From assembly GCA_025024175.1 (NCBI GenBank), contig QCXZ01000064.1, forward strand, positions 11,656,001 through 11,720,000: a DNA stretch of 64,000 nucleotides, in the 5' to 3' direction. The notes under the pieces are model-generated. The model had not been told where the DNA came from. It did not search any database and saw nothing but the letters and a program-made list of their open reading frames with translations. Below, piece after piece: positions 33,688 to 47,290 of the stretch. Origin of the DNA: Rhyzopertha dominica (lineage: Eukaryota; Arthropoda; Insecta; Coleoptera; Bostrichidae). Both the position numbers and the translations under genes were made by a program. Numbering within the stretch: position 1 is the first letter of the stretch; each line of letters starts with the position of its first letter.

Positions 33688-34258
33688 GTACGCACATATT
33701 ATTAAATATGAGTGGATATTTAGATAAAGGAAGTAGAAAGAATAAAAGTCGGCTATTTGAACCTATAATTTAGATGGTAATATAGTGCATCCTATTTGTT
33801 CCTTCTATTAGGTACTTCCTTTTCATTACGTTTAGAAATTTTCGTAAAATTAGTGCCGAAACATTCAGAAGTAGGATCCACCTTATGACCGTTCTAGATC
33901 TAGACATACTTCATAGTAAAATTCACAGAAAATTGGATATCTTGGTAATGTAGTGATTGTGATTGTATTTTTATATATTTTATGTTTGAACTGTTCTCTC
34001 TGGTGTGCTGGAGTTATTGACACCAATTTTGGTATTTCTGAGACCACAGCTTAATTTTGTTCATGTCATTTGGTCTATTGAATCATTCAATCCTCCGTAC
34101 CTTTCGTCCAATTTGACGCCAACTGGTAACAGGTGCGCCATCTCGAGCTTGGGTATGGAAACATTGAATAACTTTGTTATCCATTGTCGGTATGACTTGA
34201 GAATAAATAATTTGGAAACGTCATTTCAGTACAATTTTAACCATGAATAACTATACCT

Positions 34259-34435
34259 AAAGAACGCGCGGAAATTGTGACCATGTATTTGGAAAATAGT
34301 CGTTCAATTGTGCTTGCTTAACGTGCATACCGTCGAAAATACCGCGGTCGTAAAGTGCCTTCTGATAACACCATAAGCAATGTGACTAAAAATTTTGAAG
34401 AATCGGGGTCTGTGGCAAATCATCAATGCGTGATG
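34259..34435 (+). pseudogene. Fragment of a mariner-type (DUF4817) helix-turn-helix
   Basis: One plus-strand frame reads ERAEIVTMYLENSRSIVLA, a stop codon, then RAYRRKYRGRKVPSDNTIS and FEESGSVANH. This is the DNA-binding domain of the transposases annotated with DUF4817, broken by an in-frame TAA. The catalytic part is missing. Confidence 0.75.
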
Positions 34436-34449
34436 AAGTGATGAAGGCC

Positions 34450-36620
34450 CTAGATCGCCTCAGTTCCGGCGTGCCTTCCCAATACAAGTAAAACTGACGA
34501 CCAACAACAACGATCACTTTGTGATCTCGGCCCTCAGTCTGCTTCCTGGAATGGAAAGTTGTGGTCCGAGATAAGGTGCAAACGCCGACCTTTTCGCTAA
34601 CCTATGGGCCCTTTCATTGCCTTCAATGCCTGCGCGTGCAATCAATCAATCAAATTTACCCGATTATGTTGGGCCAACCTTATTAGTGTGTTACGACAGT
34701 CCAGTAGAAGGCCGGAGCGCAGTAAATTTAGATATACAACCCGGAATACCCTCTACTGAGGTTCTCATGAGCATATGCCAGGATTGCTTACTTTCCGCTT
34801 GGAATATGCTAGGGTACTCTCTTACTGACAAACTGAGTTGCACCCTCGGAGAGTTCTTGTGGTACAAGCATGTTTTCACCATTCAGAAACCACTCCTTAT
34901 CGGGGATATTGATTCTGTATGGTGTATTAAAACACATAGTCGTGTTAATCCCATTTCTTGTCATTGAGAGAATAAAGCTCCGTTTGGTAAAAAGAGCGCC
35001 ATACGGTACCCTCCTTCCCCAGATTTCCAATTACCTAACCTCTGCAATCTAAAGGACGCTCTCCGGGCTTTATACTTCCCCTTAGGTGTAGAGGTTCCAG
35101 TCTCAGAAGCATCGCCATAGATGCAGTAGGTGTCGTTCTCATGCCACAGGTTATCATAAGACAGCCCAGTCGTTGAATTTGTCCTAACGCCGTCCTGATA
35201 CTGTGTTTCGCAGTCGAGCGCCACCATACCAGGGCGGCGTAAGTGATGAGAGGTCTCACCACAGTTGTGTACAGCCAGTAAGCGACCTGTGGTTGAAGTC
35301 CCCAACTGTTTCCCCAAAGACGTCCGCACACCCACCTTTCGACTGATTTCGTTAACATGATCCGTCCAAGCAAGTTTGGAATCCAGGGTTACACCTAGAT
35401 ACCTCACCGTGGGTACCGGCTTCAATGTTAGTTTTGCAAAGAAGGCCATCGAATGGATCCCTGTTTGCGGTAATTTGAGAAGACTAAGAGTTCCATCTTC
35501 GCCCGATTAACCGACAAGCCTCTTTGTTCACACCATCTGCTGGTTCTGTTTAGACCAATTTGTATCTGCGCAGAAATTTACCTGAAATAACAATGTACAG
35601 GTCATCTGCATGAGCCTGCGCATAGTATCTATTTTTGTAAAAGTCAACAAGGAGAGTGTCCACGAGGAGGGACCACAAAAAGGCAGATAATACTCCTCCT
35701 TGCGGACAGCCTCGCACAGCGGACGTCTCCACCTTAGTTTCCCCCAAAGTTAGTTCTAAGCGACGGCAACAGAGAATCGACTCGATCCATTTTACAATGG
35801 CTCGATTAGCGCCCCTGCTTGCCACGGCAGAACAAAGAGCATGGCATGAAGGATTGTTAAATATCCAGAGAGGCAGCTAGAGCCCATTCCTTTCTGCATA
35901 GCGCATCCTCAGCTCGGCAGGTGAGCTGTTAGAGTGCTGTTTCCGTAGGCATGCCTGATCTGTAGGCATGCAGATTTGGGTATAGAGGTGTGTCAAACAA
36001 CACCCGATCCCTTAGATCACGCTCAACCAGCCTTTCACTCGTCTTCAGCAAAAACGAGGTCAGATTGATTGGCCGAAAATCCTTAGGCTGGTCATAGTGA
36101 ATTCGACCAGCTTTTGGTGTAAATACAACGCGACACCGCCTCCAGGACATCGGTATATGTGCCAAAGCTAGTGACGCTTTTATTACGTGATGAAGCGGTC
36201 CTACGATGATATCACCCGCATCCCTGAGAAGGGGTCAAAGGAATTGATTGCCCATTTTAGTTTGTCAAAAGTCGCGACATCCGAGGCCACGTCCCAGGAT
36301 TTCTCAGCCCTAATGCCTTTGGCCACGTTGTCGTTCAAACCATTGTCGAATCCCGGAAAGTGAGTCTGCAGCAGACTCTCTAGTGCGGCGCCTTCAGTTT
36401 CCGTACAGGAACCATCCGGCAGTCGCAGAGCGCCTACCTCCACCCCACTCTTTCCAAGAACTTTTCCAAGTCTGCAGACAGTTGGAAGCTGTTCCTTCGA
36501 TATTAGGAACGGAATGAAGCCATTGTTTCCTGGACTAAAGGGTCTGCAAGTACTCCTGGTCGTAACGCTTCCAGAACCTTTGGCGTAGTTGCTGCACTCG
36601 TTGATAATCAGACAATCGAT
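34450..36620 (-). mobile_element. Degraded non-LTR retrotransposon (R1/LOA/jockey group), RT and RNase H
   Basis: Minus-strand pieces in the right order but with frame breaks. Linker: GALRLPDGS and LLQTHFPGFDNG (36.4 kb). RT start: WRRCRVVFTPKAGR and DFRPINLTSF (36.1 kb). RT core: RGCPQGGVLSAFLWSLLVDT and AHADDLYIVISG (35.7 kb). RT thumb: VRYLGVTLDSKLAWTDHVN, WGLQPQVAYWLYTTVVRPLI (35.3 kb). RNase H end: DCRNTLIRLAQHNRVNLI (34.7 kb). The ADD catalytic pair is kept but several frameshifts make it inactive. The endonuclease domain is absent, so the copy is 5' truncated. Confidence 0.85.
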
Positions 36621-36639
36621 TGCTTGTTTGTACTTTTAC

Positions 36640-39600
36640 GGCCGATTAAGAAATGTGATGGTGTTGTTGCAAGGCATTGGGGTCTGTCGAAAGTGGAGTC
36701 AGTGGTCGTGAATTCAGTGTACATTCCATTTGGCTTAAAAGGGCATATAACTGAAGAAAGGTTAAGAGTAAATTACCCATTACTCTTATTAAATGAAATT
36801 TCATACGTTTAGCATTGCTTCCCAATGACCACCGAAATGAGAAGANTTTGGCCACACAATTCCGTCAGTCGACATTTTAAAAGGTCAATATTTTTACAGA
36901 GCTCATTCCAAGTCCCAACAAAATTACTACCATCGTAAGTGCTTAAATCAGTGACTAGTTCAATGTGCACCGCTCTCGTTGCAAAAGAGACAAAGATACA
37001 GACTTTGTAGTTTTGACACCGCGACCTGGTTTCAACTTTATTAAAAGAGGTCGGTGAGCTACGGATCTGCCATAATTTCTGCCTTTCAAAGGCCAGTAAT
37101 AATTGTCCCTTATAGAAAATAATAACATTTGTGGGTCAGCATGTAAGAGTAACCGATGCTGATTTTTAAATAGAAGCATCGAAAAGTAATGTTTGGATAC
37201 AACAATAGGATGTTTTTTTGCAAATGAAGGTTAGATGCGTCTAATCTGTCCTCAACTCTGATAATTCCACTATCAATAAATAAATTCAATTTGGCGATCT
37301 TACTATTTGATTATAAAACAGTATTATCCCGCAAATATAGTTGTTCTTGGGAAATACATTCTGACTGTACAATTTTAATTAGGTACAATAATGACCTATT
37401 GATCTCTTATGCACTTAAAGGGTCCATACATCGTGACTCATGACACTGACGACAATTGTTTATGAACCTAAAAACGTAGGCAATACAGCGTACAAGACGA
37501 TTTAAGTTAGAAATTGTTAGAAATGGTATTGGACTTTCATTCACTAATGCAGGACGAGCAATTTCAGTGTTCCGAAGTTCTGGCAAAATTTCTGTATTAT
37601 TATTTGGTACGGTTTGGCAAGGTCAAAACCGATCACTCACTAGGAAGGACCATTCTACCTTAATAACGAGTCTTTCAAATTAGTGAAAGTATACCTCTAG
37701 AACTGAAGTTATCTGGATTATCGGATGTGACGCCAGTCGCAATCATCAGAATTTATTGGACCAGGAAAACGTTAAAAATGTTTGGTGATACACGATAGTG
37801 GAGTCTGACCAAAGATAAACCTTGTAAATGGTGACTCGCAGAGGTGCTACTTTTGCACCTGAACAGATTAGTGTTACTTGAACACTGCCAAAAGAACTTG
37901 TACCTCTCAAATAAACACAAGCACTATATGCTGTTTCACTGGTATCTGTAAAACCATGCAATTCAATACGAATTGTATCTTTATTGCATAGTATATATCC
38001 AGGGACCCCTGTCTCGTTAAGGATGAATTAGTTCTTTCTAAATTTATTCCATTTATCTGCGATGGAAGAGGAAACTGGATCGTCCCACTTCAAATTTGTT
38101 ATTTATAATGTTTGTAGGATTATTTTACCAATAACGGTATTTACATTAGGACGCCCTAAAAGGTCAAAATTCTGACTGATTTCAGAACTGATTTTTCGCT
38201 TATAGTACCATCCCCAGGACTGCAACACACCTTATAGTGCTTTGGGATGGTTGCCAAAAACTTCTCCAGGCGAACTAGCGTCTGACTGACATGCAGCAAC
38301 GTCCTATGGAGTTTTTTTGCAACATCTACAACGACGACTGGGCACATACCATTGTTTTTCACCATGTTGGCCTAAAGAGTATAAGTTTAATTTATTAACC
38401 TCTTTATACGATCTTGCACAGGCAATTTTAAAATATTTATCGTAAATATTAATTGTATGCAAACCTTTGCAATAATAGCAACTAACATTAGATGTTACAA
38501 AGTTTTATTTATTTTATTACCTTCATTTTTTTCAACTGTCTTACCTCACTTTGTATTGTACCGCGAAAAAAATTTTCAAAAATTTTCATTTGCTCATTCG
38601 CTTTCAAATGGCCGGAAACGAAAAAAAAAATTTGAGCAAAATATTCTTGTTTGTGTCTGTGGTATTGTTTGTGGCCACGATAACTTTCGAAAGACTTAAT
38701 ATATGAAATTGAAATTTGGCAAACGTATAAATCTCAACTACACAAAGCGACCTATTGTTTGTGGGGTAAGCAGGGTATCGGGAAGGGGGCGAAATTGGGG
38801 GGTAACTACCATTTTTGCAAATTTTTCTTTTTATTTTTTTTGTTTTAGTATGTTATTAGTAGTATAACTACGAGTATTATTTGCTCTTATAAATTTTCGG
38901 TGCAGCAAACTGTTTAGAAGATATTAGCAAAAAAGCGTCCCTTAAAGAAAACGGTTTTTCCTAAATATCTCCGAATATATTTAATATATAAAAAAAAATG
39001 AAAATACCATCAGATAGGAAATACAATTTCTCATCAAAAGTGTCTTAGAAAATTTATTCAAAATTTTGACATTTTCGAAATATTTCCAAAAAACCTATTT
39101 TGGACCCTGCTCGTACGACTTTTTTTAAATTTTGGTATTATATTGTAATTTCTTTGTTAAGTTAATAATATTGAGTTATTTGGAAAAAAATTATTTTAAA
39201 ATTTATATATTTTTACTAATATCACGAGGACTGTTGTGTGTGTCTTAGACAAAATGTGTAGAGAGAAAAAATGCTCAAAACCTGATTGCTAATCGTATAG
39301 TATAAGAAATAAAAGCGCAAATGTTATTTTGACAATTGGATGTGGAAGTATTGATTCAATTTGCAGCGGTTTTCTCTAGCATATCTGCTCGAGATGATAA
39401 AAATGCCTGAAATTCAGTGTGGGAAGATCACCATAAACTTTATATAACTCCAAGTCTCGTGCCCGTCTAGCTTGCTAGATGCTAGATACACAATAATAGA
39501 ATCCCAGTGTTTAATCGGTTGCCTTAAGTTTTCTAATGCTGTTAGGTTTTTTGTAATGAAGTCAGACATTTCACGCAAAACACTGGCCGATTCAGGTATT

Positions 39601-39860
39601 ATCGGTTTTAATCTAAACAATTCACCCAAATGGTTTAATTAACATATTTTTATTCGTATATCTATCACAAAGCAATTGTGAGATTTGAAGGGCAGTGAAG
39701 CTCTAAGGTAATGCAATCTTTGCACATTGCTAAGAGTTTCATTGCTTTCTATTAAAGAACAAAATGTATCATGAAATTCTAACCATTTGTTGTACCCGCC
39801 ATTGAATTTTACACAATTTAATGGATTAACTTTGGAACCTGAATCGACTGATCCCATATG
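36640..39860 (-). mobile_element. Degraded BEL/Pao LTR retrotransposon, interrupted
   Basis: Minus-strand order: gag at 39857-39414 (NPLNCVKFNGGYNKWLEFHD, then KHWDSIIVYLASSKLDGHE), a zinc-knuckle-like KKLHRTLLHVS near 38.3 kb, RNase H near 37.9 kb (MHGFTDTSETAYSACVYLRG, VYLWSDSTIV), integrase zinc region near 37.1 kb (HADPQMLLFSIRDNYYWPL), and integrase end at 36.8 kb (ECTLNSRPLTPLSTDPNALQ). Most of the reverse transcriptase is missing and frames are broken. I did not find its LTRs. Between gag and the zinc knuckle sits repeat copy 2 (38540-39373), a later insertion. Confidence 0.82.
38540..39373 (+). repeat. Three-copy interspersed repeat family, copy 2, inside BEL/Pao gag
   Basis: Plus-strand copy ending TTGGATGTGGAAGT (39336-39349) and the outer GCAGCGGTTTT. 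The first end is diverged. It separates gag from the zinc-knuckle region of the BEL element. It has no Penelope-like insert, so it serves as the empty-site reference for copy 3. Confidence 0.75.
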
Positions 39861-42830
39861 AAAAGCTTCTTGTGATTGAAACGAAGCTTTGGCTTCAGAA
39901 ACAACAGAAAATAAAATGATTCTTTCTCAAAAGTCTCGGGCAAAGCACAAATTGTATTGTGGATATTATCTAAATATAAAAATTGAAAAAGGAATAGATT
40001 ATTTCAGTTCTTTTCTCTAATTGTTTTAACTCCTGTATGGAAGGGAGAGGTCTTATTTAGTTTGTTGTGAATGTGTGTTAAAATCGGTGAATTTGCGTTT
40101 CAACTGACCTCTTTGCGTTCTTAAAGTGGCAAACGCCTCTGTCATCGCTAGTAGTAGGTACGAGGTAAAAGTGGTGTGTATTAAAAGGAAATCAGCAATG
40201 CAAGGGCGGATGTTCCAGCAGTTTTTTCAAAACAAATTAAAGCGCCGTGTATTTCCAGGCATACCCATAGCTTCTACTGTACTAACGGATCATGCACAGA
40301 ACTTGAAGGTCCACATGAAGATGCTTTATTACAAAACATACAACATGAACAACATAAAGAATAGGAACTTGCCAGTTCATTACGTTATTGACAAAATCAC
40401 AATTATTTTCCATAGGTGCCGTCACCGAACAATAATGGTTACTGTTTGTTTCTAGTTAATTTAAAATATATGTGATTATTTAATCAATCGATTGAAGATG
40501 AATGTAAAATTGATTTTTGACTGGTCTAACTTTCATTAATTTAATTTTACATCTCATGCATTCTGAAGCTTAACAGAAGGATTTTTATGAAAGCTCCTGT
40601 AGTCAGTTTCGCATGAATTAATTTCTTTTTCGATATCTTGAAATGGATCCTTTCATGCTACTTCTTTGATCTTGAAGTGTTACCTTTGGTTGTTGCCAAC
40701 GCTTTCGTAATGTTTCGTAAATTATTCAACTTACCAGTCAAAGAACGATATTTTCAAATAGCTTTCTAATAAATTTAACATTTGAGAATTCTGTAGTGTA
40801 TAGTATATATATAATATTTCTCTTCGAACCTTAATAAGGAATTTCAATTTTCTAGTACAACTGGACATATCTATCTATTTTAAATAGGTAGTATTTTTAT
40901 ACCTTAAACTAGAAGATAAGTAGGTATAGTCTAGTGCCATCAGTGGAGGTGAAAGTGATACCACCGAAAAGTTATAAAATAAGCTCAGCAGTTTATAAGA
41001 AAAATCCAAGTGTGCTCAGGCGCCCCCCGTATGTAAACACATCTTAAGGCTAAGCAAATAAAGCTTTTCTACATATTCAAACAATCGGTGTGTGCGTATC
41101 AAACGCACCGCCGTTCCTGAGGCATTCCATTTGAACTTGTAAGGAGCAGGGGACATGTGCTGGTGAGACCACAAATCTTTTACATATTCTCGGAATTGTC
41201 GTTAAAACCATCGGTAGTTTACATAAAGTTTAAAGAACTTTCACAAGAGCTTATTAGCATGTTTGGAGTAGCTGAAGAGTTGCGCAAGAAGGAGTTGACC
41301 TTTGGGGTAAAGTGGCGAAGTTATCTATCTAGGTCGCAGTTTATACTGTAATTCCGAATTTTTAGAGGCTTATGTGTGAAAAATAAAGACTTAAGTAAAC
41401 TTTCAATTTATAAGATATTTTTTGAAATTACCTATGGTCTAGTTAAAAACCGATTCTAACATTCTTAAAGTAAACTAAGACTTTTTTAAGATGTTGAATT
41501 GTGCATAATTCAGTACTTGTGAAAGAATGTTCGGGACTCGGCTAGAAATTTCATTAATCGTTACGTCTATACTTGTGGATTGCAAATGTTATTTAAATTT
41601 TTAGTATGCTTTGCAAATCGAGATTTTTTAATGGAAATACCACGAATGGGTTTACAATGCAGATTGCTTCTACTTATATTAAACTTGTTGACTGCTCCTG
41701 CAGCTGTTTAATTTCCGTTTTTTGCTCCCTCGCAAGTATTGAGTTTCACGTTGTCATCTGTATATGGAAAGTTAGTTTATTCTTCCTAATTTTCAAAAGC
41801 TCAAAATACCCATGTTTAACGTTTTGGCGTCAATCAGTTTTATTGGCAGTGAACTATTTTGAGATTACCGAAAACAAACAAATATGGTTGTGTTTGGTTA
41901 CAGATTAGTAATATTTCACGGTGTATTATTCCCAGAATGATGTGTGGCAGCAACTAAAAATACTTTTGATTCTTCCGTGAACGGTATTTAAAGTCTTCAA
42001 TTTTGAGAGCAACGATTCATTTTGTTTGTGTACCTTCTGTCTGATGGAGTTTTGTAAAATACAATACTCATTGCGAGTTTAAGCATATTCCTGTAGAAAT
42101 TTGTAATTTAATACCTTTAGGTACTTGTGATAATCAGAAATTGCACAATTCTAAAAAAGCATATATTGTCTTCATTTCGATTTAAAATAAGCGTTAACTA
42201 AAACATGGTTATCGGATGATGAACAATCTCTTGAATTGTTTGACAACAACTTTGTCGTTTACCGTTAAGACTTCGAGGAAGTTACTCTGTCCAGAGGTGG
42301 CGGTGTGCTGGGCAAATTGTGCTTTCCTCTGAATATTTCTAGGAACAACTATCATGCATTGATTTGCTTGATACGAGAGTTGTATATACTGCAACTATAT
42401 CAGTAATTGTTATTTATGTTCTTCCAGTTATTCATACTTCCATGTTTAAACAATGTTTCAAAATGATAAATTAGAGGAATTAAAAAAAGGACCAGGTTAC
42501 GATTTTTGGGGACTTCATTAATCCTGTATCTGCAACAACTAATACTATCCTACGCAGCTTTTTGCCATTTAACAGTTTCGTGGATAAATAGAAGATGCAC
42601 CAAGGAAGGGCATCATCCAGCTTGAACTGAAATATTGCTGTTGATCCGCCTCTCAATTTAATCCAGAATCGACGCTTATGATTTTATAAAAGCAAACTAT
42701 CCATTACCTAATGTACGAGTTAATTTTGACCACTAATTGAACTTGACTTGACTTAAATAATGTAAACGTGGTTTGCTTGAAATTATATGAAACTGTATTT
42801 GGAATGTCTGTTCCGCTAACGCTTCTGCTT
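39861..42830. other. No recognised gene
   Basis: AT-rich sequence with a few open frames of 60-110 codons, the longest at 40126-40455 plus strand. None shows a motif that I recognise, and none has clear splice partners. Confidence 0.4.
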
Positions 42831-42839
42831 CGTCATTCA

Positions 42840-43680
42840 ATGTAACGGATACTTTTATGACTGACAAAATTTGCTTGTGTCCAATTTCGAAGGAAACAGT
42901 TTTGTCGCTGCTGAAGAAATCCAATGATTCTTTCATGATGGGTGTAAACGGAAATGAACTTTCTACTGAAAAGTTGTGCCCGCTTATTTGTTGTATCGCT
43001 CCACCCTTCTATTATGCCTATATACAACAGAATACTGCAGACTTTTACTTCCCTGAGATTTGAAAGAAGGTAACCTTTTGTCCCATTTTCATAAAAAGCA
43101 AAACTATAATGTTGTAAATTACCGTCCAGTAGCGCTGCTGCGTAACTTTGCAAAGGTTTCAGAAACAATACTCTTTTTATTGGTATATAAGCTCTGCTAT
43201 CTCAGAGTTTTAACCAGTACTTGTATATAGGCATTCCACTTTATTAATCCTGGTTTGAGTTTCACAGTATGTTGCAATAGCTATGGATTAGAGGTGCCAA
43301 TTGGATGTTATGCAAGGCATTTAATACAGTTGACCACTTCATACTTCTTCAAAAGTTGAAGTGCTATAGTTTCTCTTTGGGCGTCTTAGTACTGATGGTG
43401 TCTTATTTGAGTGGCAGGCTGCTGTGCGTTCTGTGTCGTAACTTTTATCGGCCCCTTTTGTGTCATCAGTTGTTCCTTGAGGGTCAAATTTAGGACCTTT
43501 GATGTTGTAACGAGTTAGAGCAGGCAATTCGTTGTAATAGATTATTGTTTGTGGACGATCCAAAGTTGTAAACCAAAATTATACCGGTCATCAAAGACTG
43601 TATAATGCTCTCAGTAACTTTAAATGCGGTAATTGGTGTTATAATAACCTACTGTAGTATAGCCTATTAAAGCACTTTTC
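42840..43680 (+). mobile_element. Degraded non-LTR retrotransposon fragment, RT domain
   Basis: Plus-strand pieces of a reverse transcriptase: LLKKSNDSFMMGVNG (42.9 kb), NYNVVNYRPVALLRNFAKV (43.1 kb), KAFNTVDHFILLQKLKCY (43.3 kb), then VSYLSGR. These are standard RT landmarks of jockey/CR1-like elements. Stops and frame changes are frequent. The YxDD block is not intact. Confidence 0.7.
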
Positions 43681-43689
43681 GTTAGATCC

Positions 43690-46600
43690 AATGCAGTCAC
43701 GGATTTAGTAATAGGTAGTATTTGATCAAGATTAACATTTACTGATCATATTTTAGATACTATCAATAATTATATAAAATGTATGGTTATATTTACATAA
43801 ATTAAAGCGATTTTAATAACGTAAGAACATTTCTTGTTTTATACTGCACTCTAGTGAGGTGTAGGCTCGACACTTCTCTAATCTAGTTATCAATGCCAAT
43901 CACATATACATGAGATCGACTCTCACATATACTTTTAGCTAAGTTTAATTCCTAGAGAGAGGACATTTTTTGTTGTTGTAATGCTGCTACAAGTGTTTTT
44001 GTTAGATCATCTACACATGTAATGTGCAGTCAGTTTAAATCAATTGCAGAAAATTGTGATATAAATGTCAAATCTGTGTAGAAAATATGTAGAGAGCAAT
44101 ACTGAGCTTGCTTTTTGACATTTTCTCTTCTATTAATATTACAATAAATTCATTTTTGCTTACTTATTATTTTCTATAAAGGAGTTGAGTTTGAACCTGT
44201 GAGAAATAAAAATTATTATTACTATTGTTAAAACTAATCTTCAATACTGAATGTATCAAGTGATTTTACCTTACGTCAGTTTATGTATACACAAACTTTT
44301 TTTAAGTAAATCTTAAAATCTCTAACCTACCACAAGTTCTATAAGTGAATTTTATTTGACATGCTCTTCAATTGTTTTGAAATTGTTCATGAAACCTATC
44401 AGTAGCGGATATAGGAATATGTGGTGAGCTTAGTTAAAGATTAAGCTAATATATTATGTGTTTGTATTGTTTATTTAAGGCATCGATAACTAAACTGCAA
44501 TTGTAATTTTTGTCGGTGAGTTACTTTAACATAAGTTGGTAACTGGTTGGTATAGAACAAACTGGAGCTACTATATCCTATAAGAGAATGAGAGAATTAA
44601 TTTTTCAATACCTACAAATTGTTGGTAATTTGAAAAATGATTCTATATAAACTAATATGATCCCTTTCATTGGATATTATAATGTTTTCAAAAACCAAAG
44701 TCAGAAAATTTTTCTGTATCGAGTTGTGCCCATCACTATGTTTACTTGGTCTTGTAATGACAAGACATTTGTTTAGTGTGTTTAGAGTGCGGCAACAGGG
44801 CTCCGGCTTTGGTGGTTGATATCTGCTTCGCATGCTATATGCGGCTGACAAAGTTACAAGTTATCTACATTTTGAAGCCCTAGAACTTTAATTTGAGAAA
44901 AAAATGTCTGCTGCAGCTCATTCGCGCGCAGCTAAGGAAGAAAATCAGTGAAACTTTGCGGGATTTTGGAGCATATATGAGGAGACCAAGCACAAGACAT
45001 ATCCAAGAACCACGCCTGATCTTCTGGAGGAAATGGCAACAAGAAACTTTATGGCGTGGTGGTGCAAAATACGTCACTGTATATAAAAAACACGTTGCTG
45101 CTGACTCTATCCTACGTAAAATTTTAGAAATCGAAGCAGCATACAAGACGTCAAGTGCCAATCGGTGCCTTGAGGTATGTCGATGATTGATGTATTCAAG
45201 AATACGTCCATCAACAGGTATGTGGGAGACGAATGAAGGAAAGCGCTGCGGTAAAATGGATCATGCGTAATACAGAGTTTCTATAAATGACTCATGCATG
45301 CATGAATTCTTTGTGCCTCCTTTTTGTAACTGCTGCTAAGTTACAATATGCACAGCGATAGTAGTGAAGGTTGCAGATCAACGTCACACTACTGCTCCGA
45401 AATGTGAGCTTTCTGCAACCTTAAACTTAATTATTCCACAAAATACGACATAATATCTTGAAAATACACACTCCCAGGCATTTTCTCATATTAAAATATA
45501 TCAAACAATTCAAAAATCGACAGATAGCAAGTATACGTCACTTTCCGGAGAGGCGGCAAATTGATTTAATCGATAATTTCTATAAGCGCCTTGGATGCAT
45601 GAATCATTTATGGAAACCCCGTATAAAGGCGGTAATAAACACACCAAAAGTTAGCAGACGTTGAAACTTCTACGGCTGCGGTGCTCTCTGCAGCTTTCGC
45701 AGAAATCAAGAACAAAAACACGATTTCAAAATATATATTCGCACAGATAGTTAACATAACATGGTTGATCCTTTTTCAGAAGGAAGTGTGGAGAATGCAA
45801 ACACTCCAAACGGCTACCGAGAGGGTATACTGTCGACGTAAAGACAGTTACCATCAAAGAAAGCGAATAATTAAGGCTTAGAACGTCAGGAAGAAGGTAC
45901 CCCTAAAAAGTTAGACCCTAAAAGCGATTTGGGCGCAGTGTAAACCTTCCACAGTGGAGAAGGGTTTGTCATAAAAGAAACTAAGGAGAAGGTCAGTAAC
46001 GGCGCCCCATACACTTAATAGTATTTTAGGAGTACATACCACAGGTGTTGGAGAAGTTTCATGGAAGAATATTGGGCGTCCATCTAAGACGGAACACAAT
46101 TTTGGAATAGCACCCGAACGATTGTACTTTCCAGAGAAATGACCAGCGGTTTTAATTTATGTTCGCAATTCACATTCACACCATCTCGCGGTTAGCCACT
46201 GAGAAAATCAACAAAAAATTGAAACGTAATTGGTATAATATAACCGACAGTGGAACGGAGTAAGTGCAAAACATTTAATTCGTTGCTTATAGCTTAACCA
46301 GACTTTCAAACCAGTTTAGGTGTCTGTATTACCATGCATAACAGAAATAAGTTGAGGAATCACGCACGTGCCAAAATTGAAGAAATGAGAGTAAATGCAA
46401 AACATGAGGTTTCAGCTCTTGCTTTGTGCTAGGGAGAGGAATAAAACCTAACTGTTTTAAATATTGCAAGAAAAACTGTAGTCCTTTTTTTATTTGTTTA
46501 ATTACCTACTATAATATCGAGTAGTGAATGATCTGGTAAAGAAAAATACAAAAATTTTTCTCTCATTATTGTATGTGAAATAGGTCACATCTGATTTGGT

Positions 46601-46963
46601 TATTTAGTCAGATTCTGAAGGTAGTTTCAGCTCGTCAGGCGGGAATACCGATAAATAAAGGTTACTTAACAGAACCCGTATAACTAATTATGGAACTAAT
46701 AATGGAATTTTTAATATGTATATCTTGAAACAGTTAGTACCGTAAAATTAATAATTAGCTAAAATCATAATTGTACGGGTCTTCAAAAAAATTTACCCTA
46801 TTAGGCAACACGGCGCGGCGTACAGCGTGGCTACGACGTTGATGTGTATATATATGATCCAAGCGCAAAGTCGACATACAGCATAGTAAAAAAGCAAAGG
46901 CATCATTCTATGATGAACTGAACGAATCGCAACCCTGCTCTCGTAGCGAAGACTTCGGCAGTA
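43690..46963. other. No recognised gene
   Basis: Some open frames near 44.9-45.2 kb and 45.5-45.9 kb are richer in GC and could be transposon relics, but I cannot assign them. The rest is AT-rich without visible structure. Confidence 0.4.
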
Positions 46964-47290
46964 CACTCATGTCGGTGTCTTCCTCAGAAGTAGCTCTGAA
47001 ACTGAAGTGTCCTAGTCCGCTCGGGTATTTATACTCGACAACAAAACTCCTGGAGGGAAGAACCATCACAGATAGAATAGAAATATATTACTTGAATATG
47101 TAGGTACTCAGGTACAGATTATTTAACAAAATGTGTTTCAATTTCGATTTGATGTTTTTTGACGACTTATTATAAGGTAACTACATAAGTTTACTTCATA
47201 TTGTGCAATATTTAATGTCTATTTGTCGCTTCACAGTCTTGATAAAGTTGCAAATTCTGCAACGAAACGTCGGCAATTATAGTAACCTGT
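46964..47290. mobile_element. Penelope-like terminal fragments
   Basis: Positions 46964-47037 are identical over 74 bases to 57438-57511, the end of a Penelope-like element. This block holds a TATAAATA box and TCAGTTTC initiator on the minus strand and CTGAGGA, but loses identity just before the GAAA. At 47247-47267 a perfect six-pair stem (GTTGCA/TGCAAC) directly abuts GAAACGTCGG on the plus strand, a terminal motif of a different Penelope-like family. Confidence 0.6.

Noticed and set aside
40126..40455. Plus-strand open frame of 109 codons
   Set aside because: Not recognised, with no splice or promoter context. It lies just beyond a dead BEL element and may be part of another relic.
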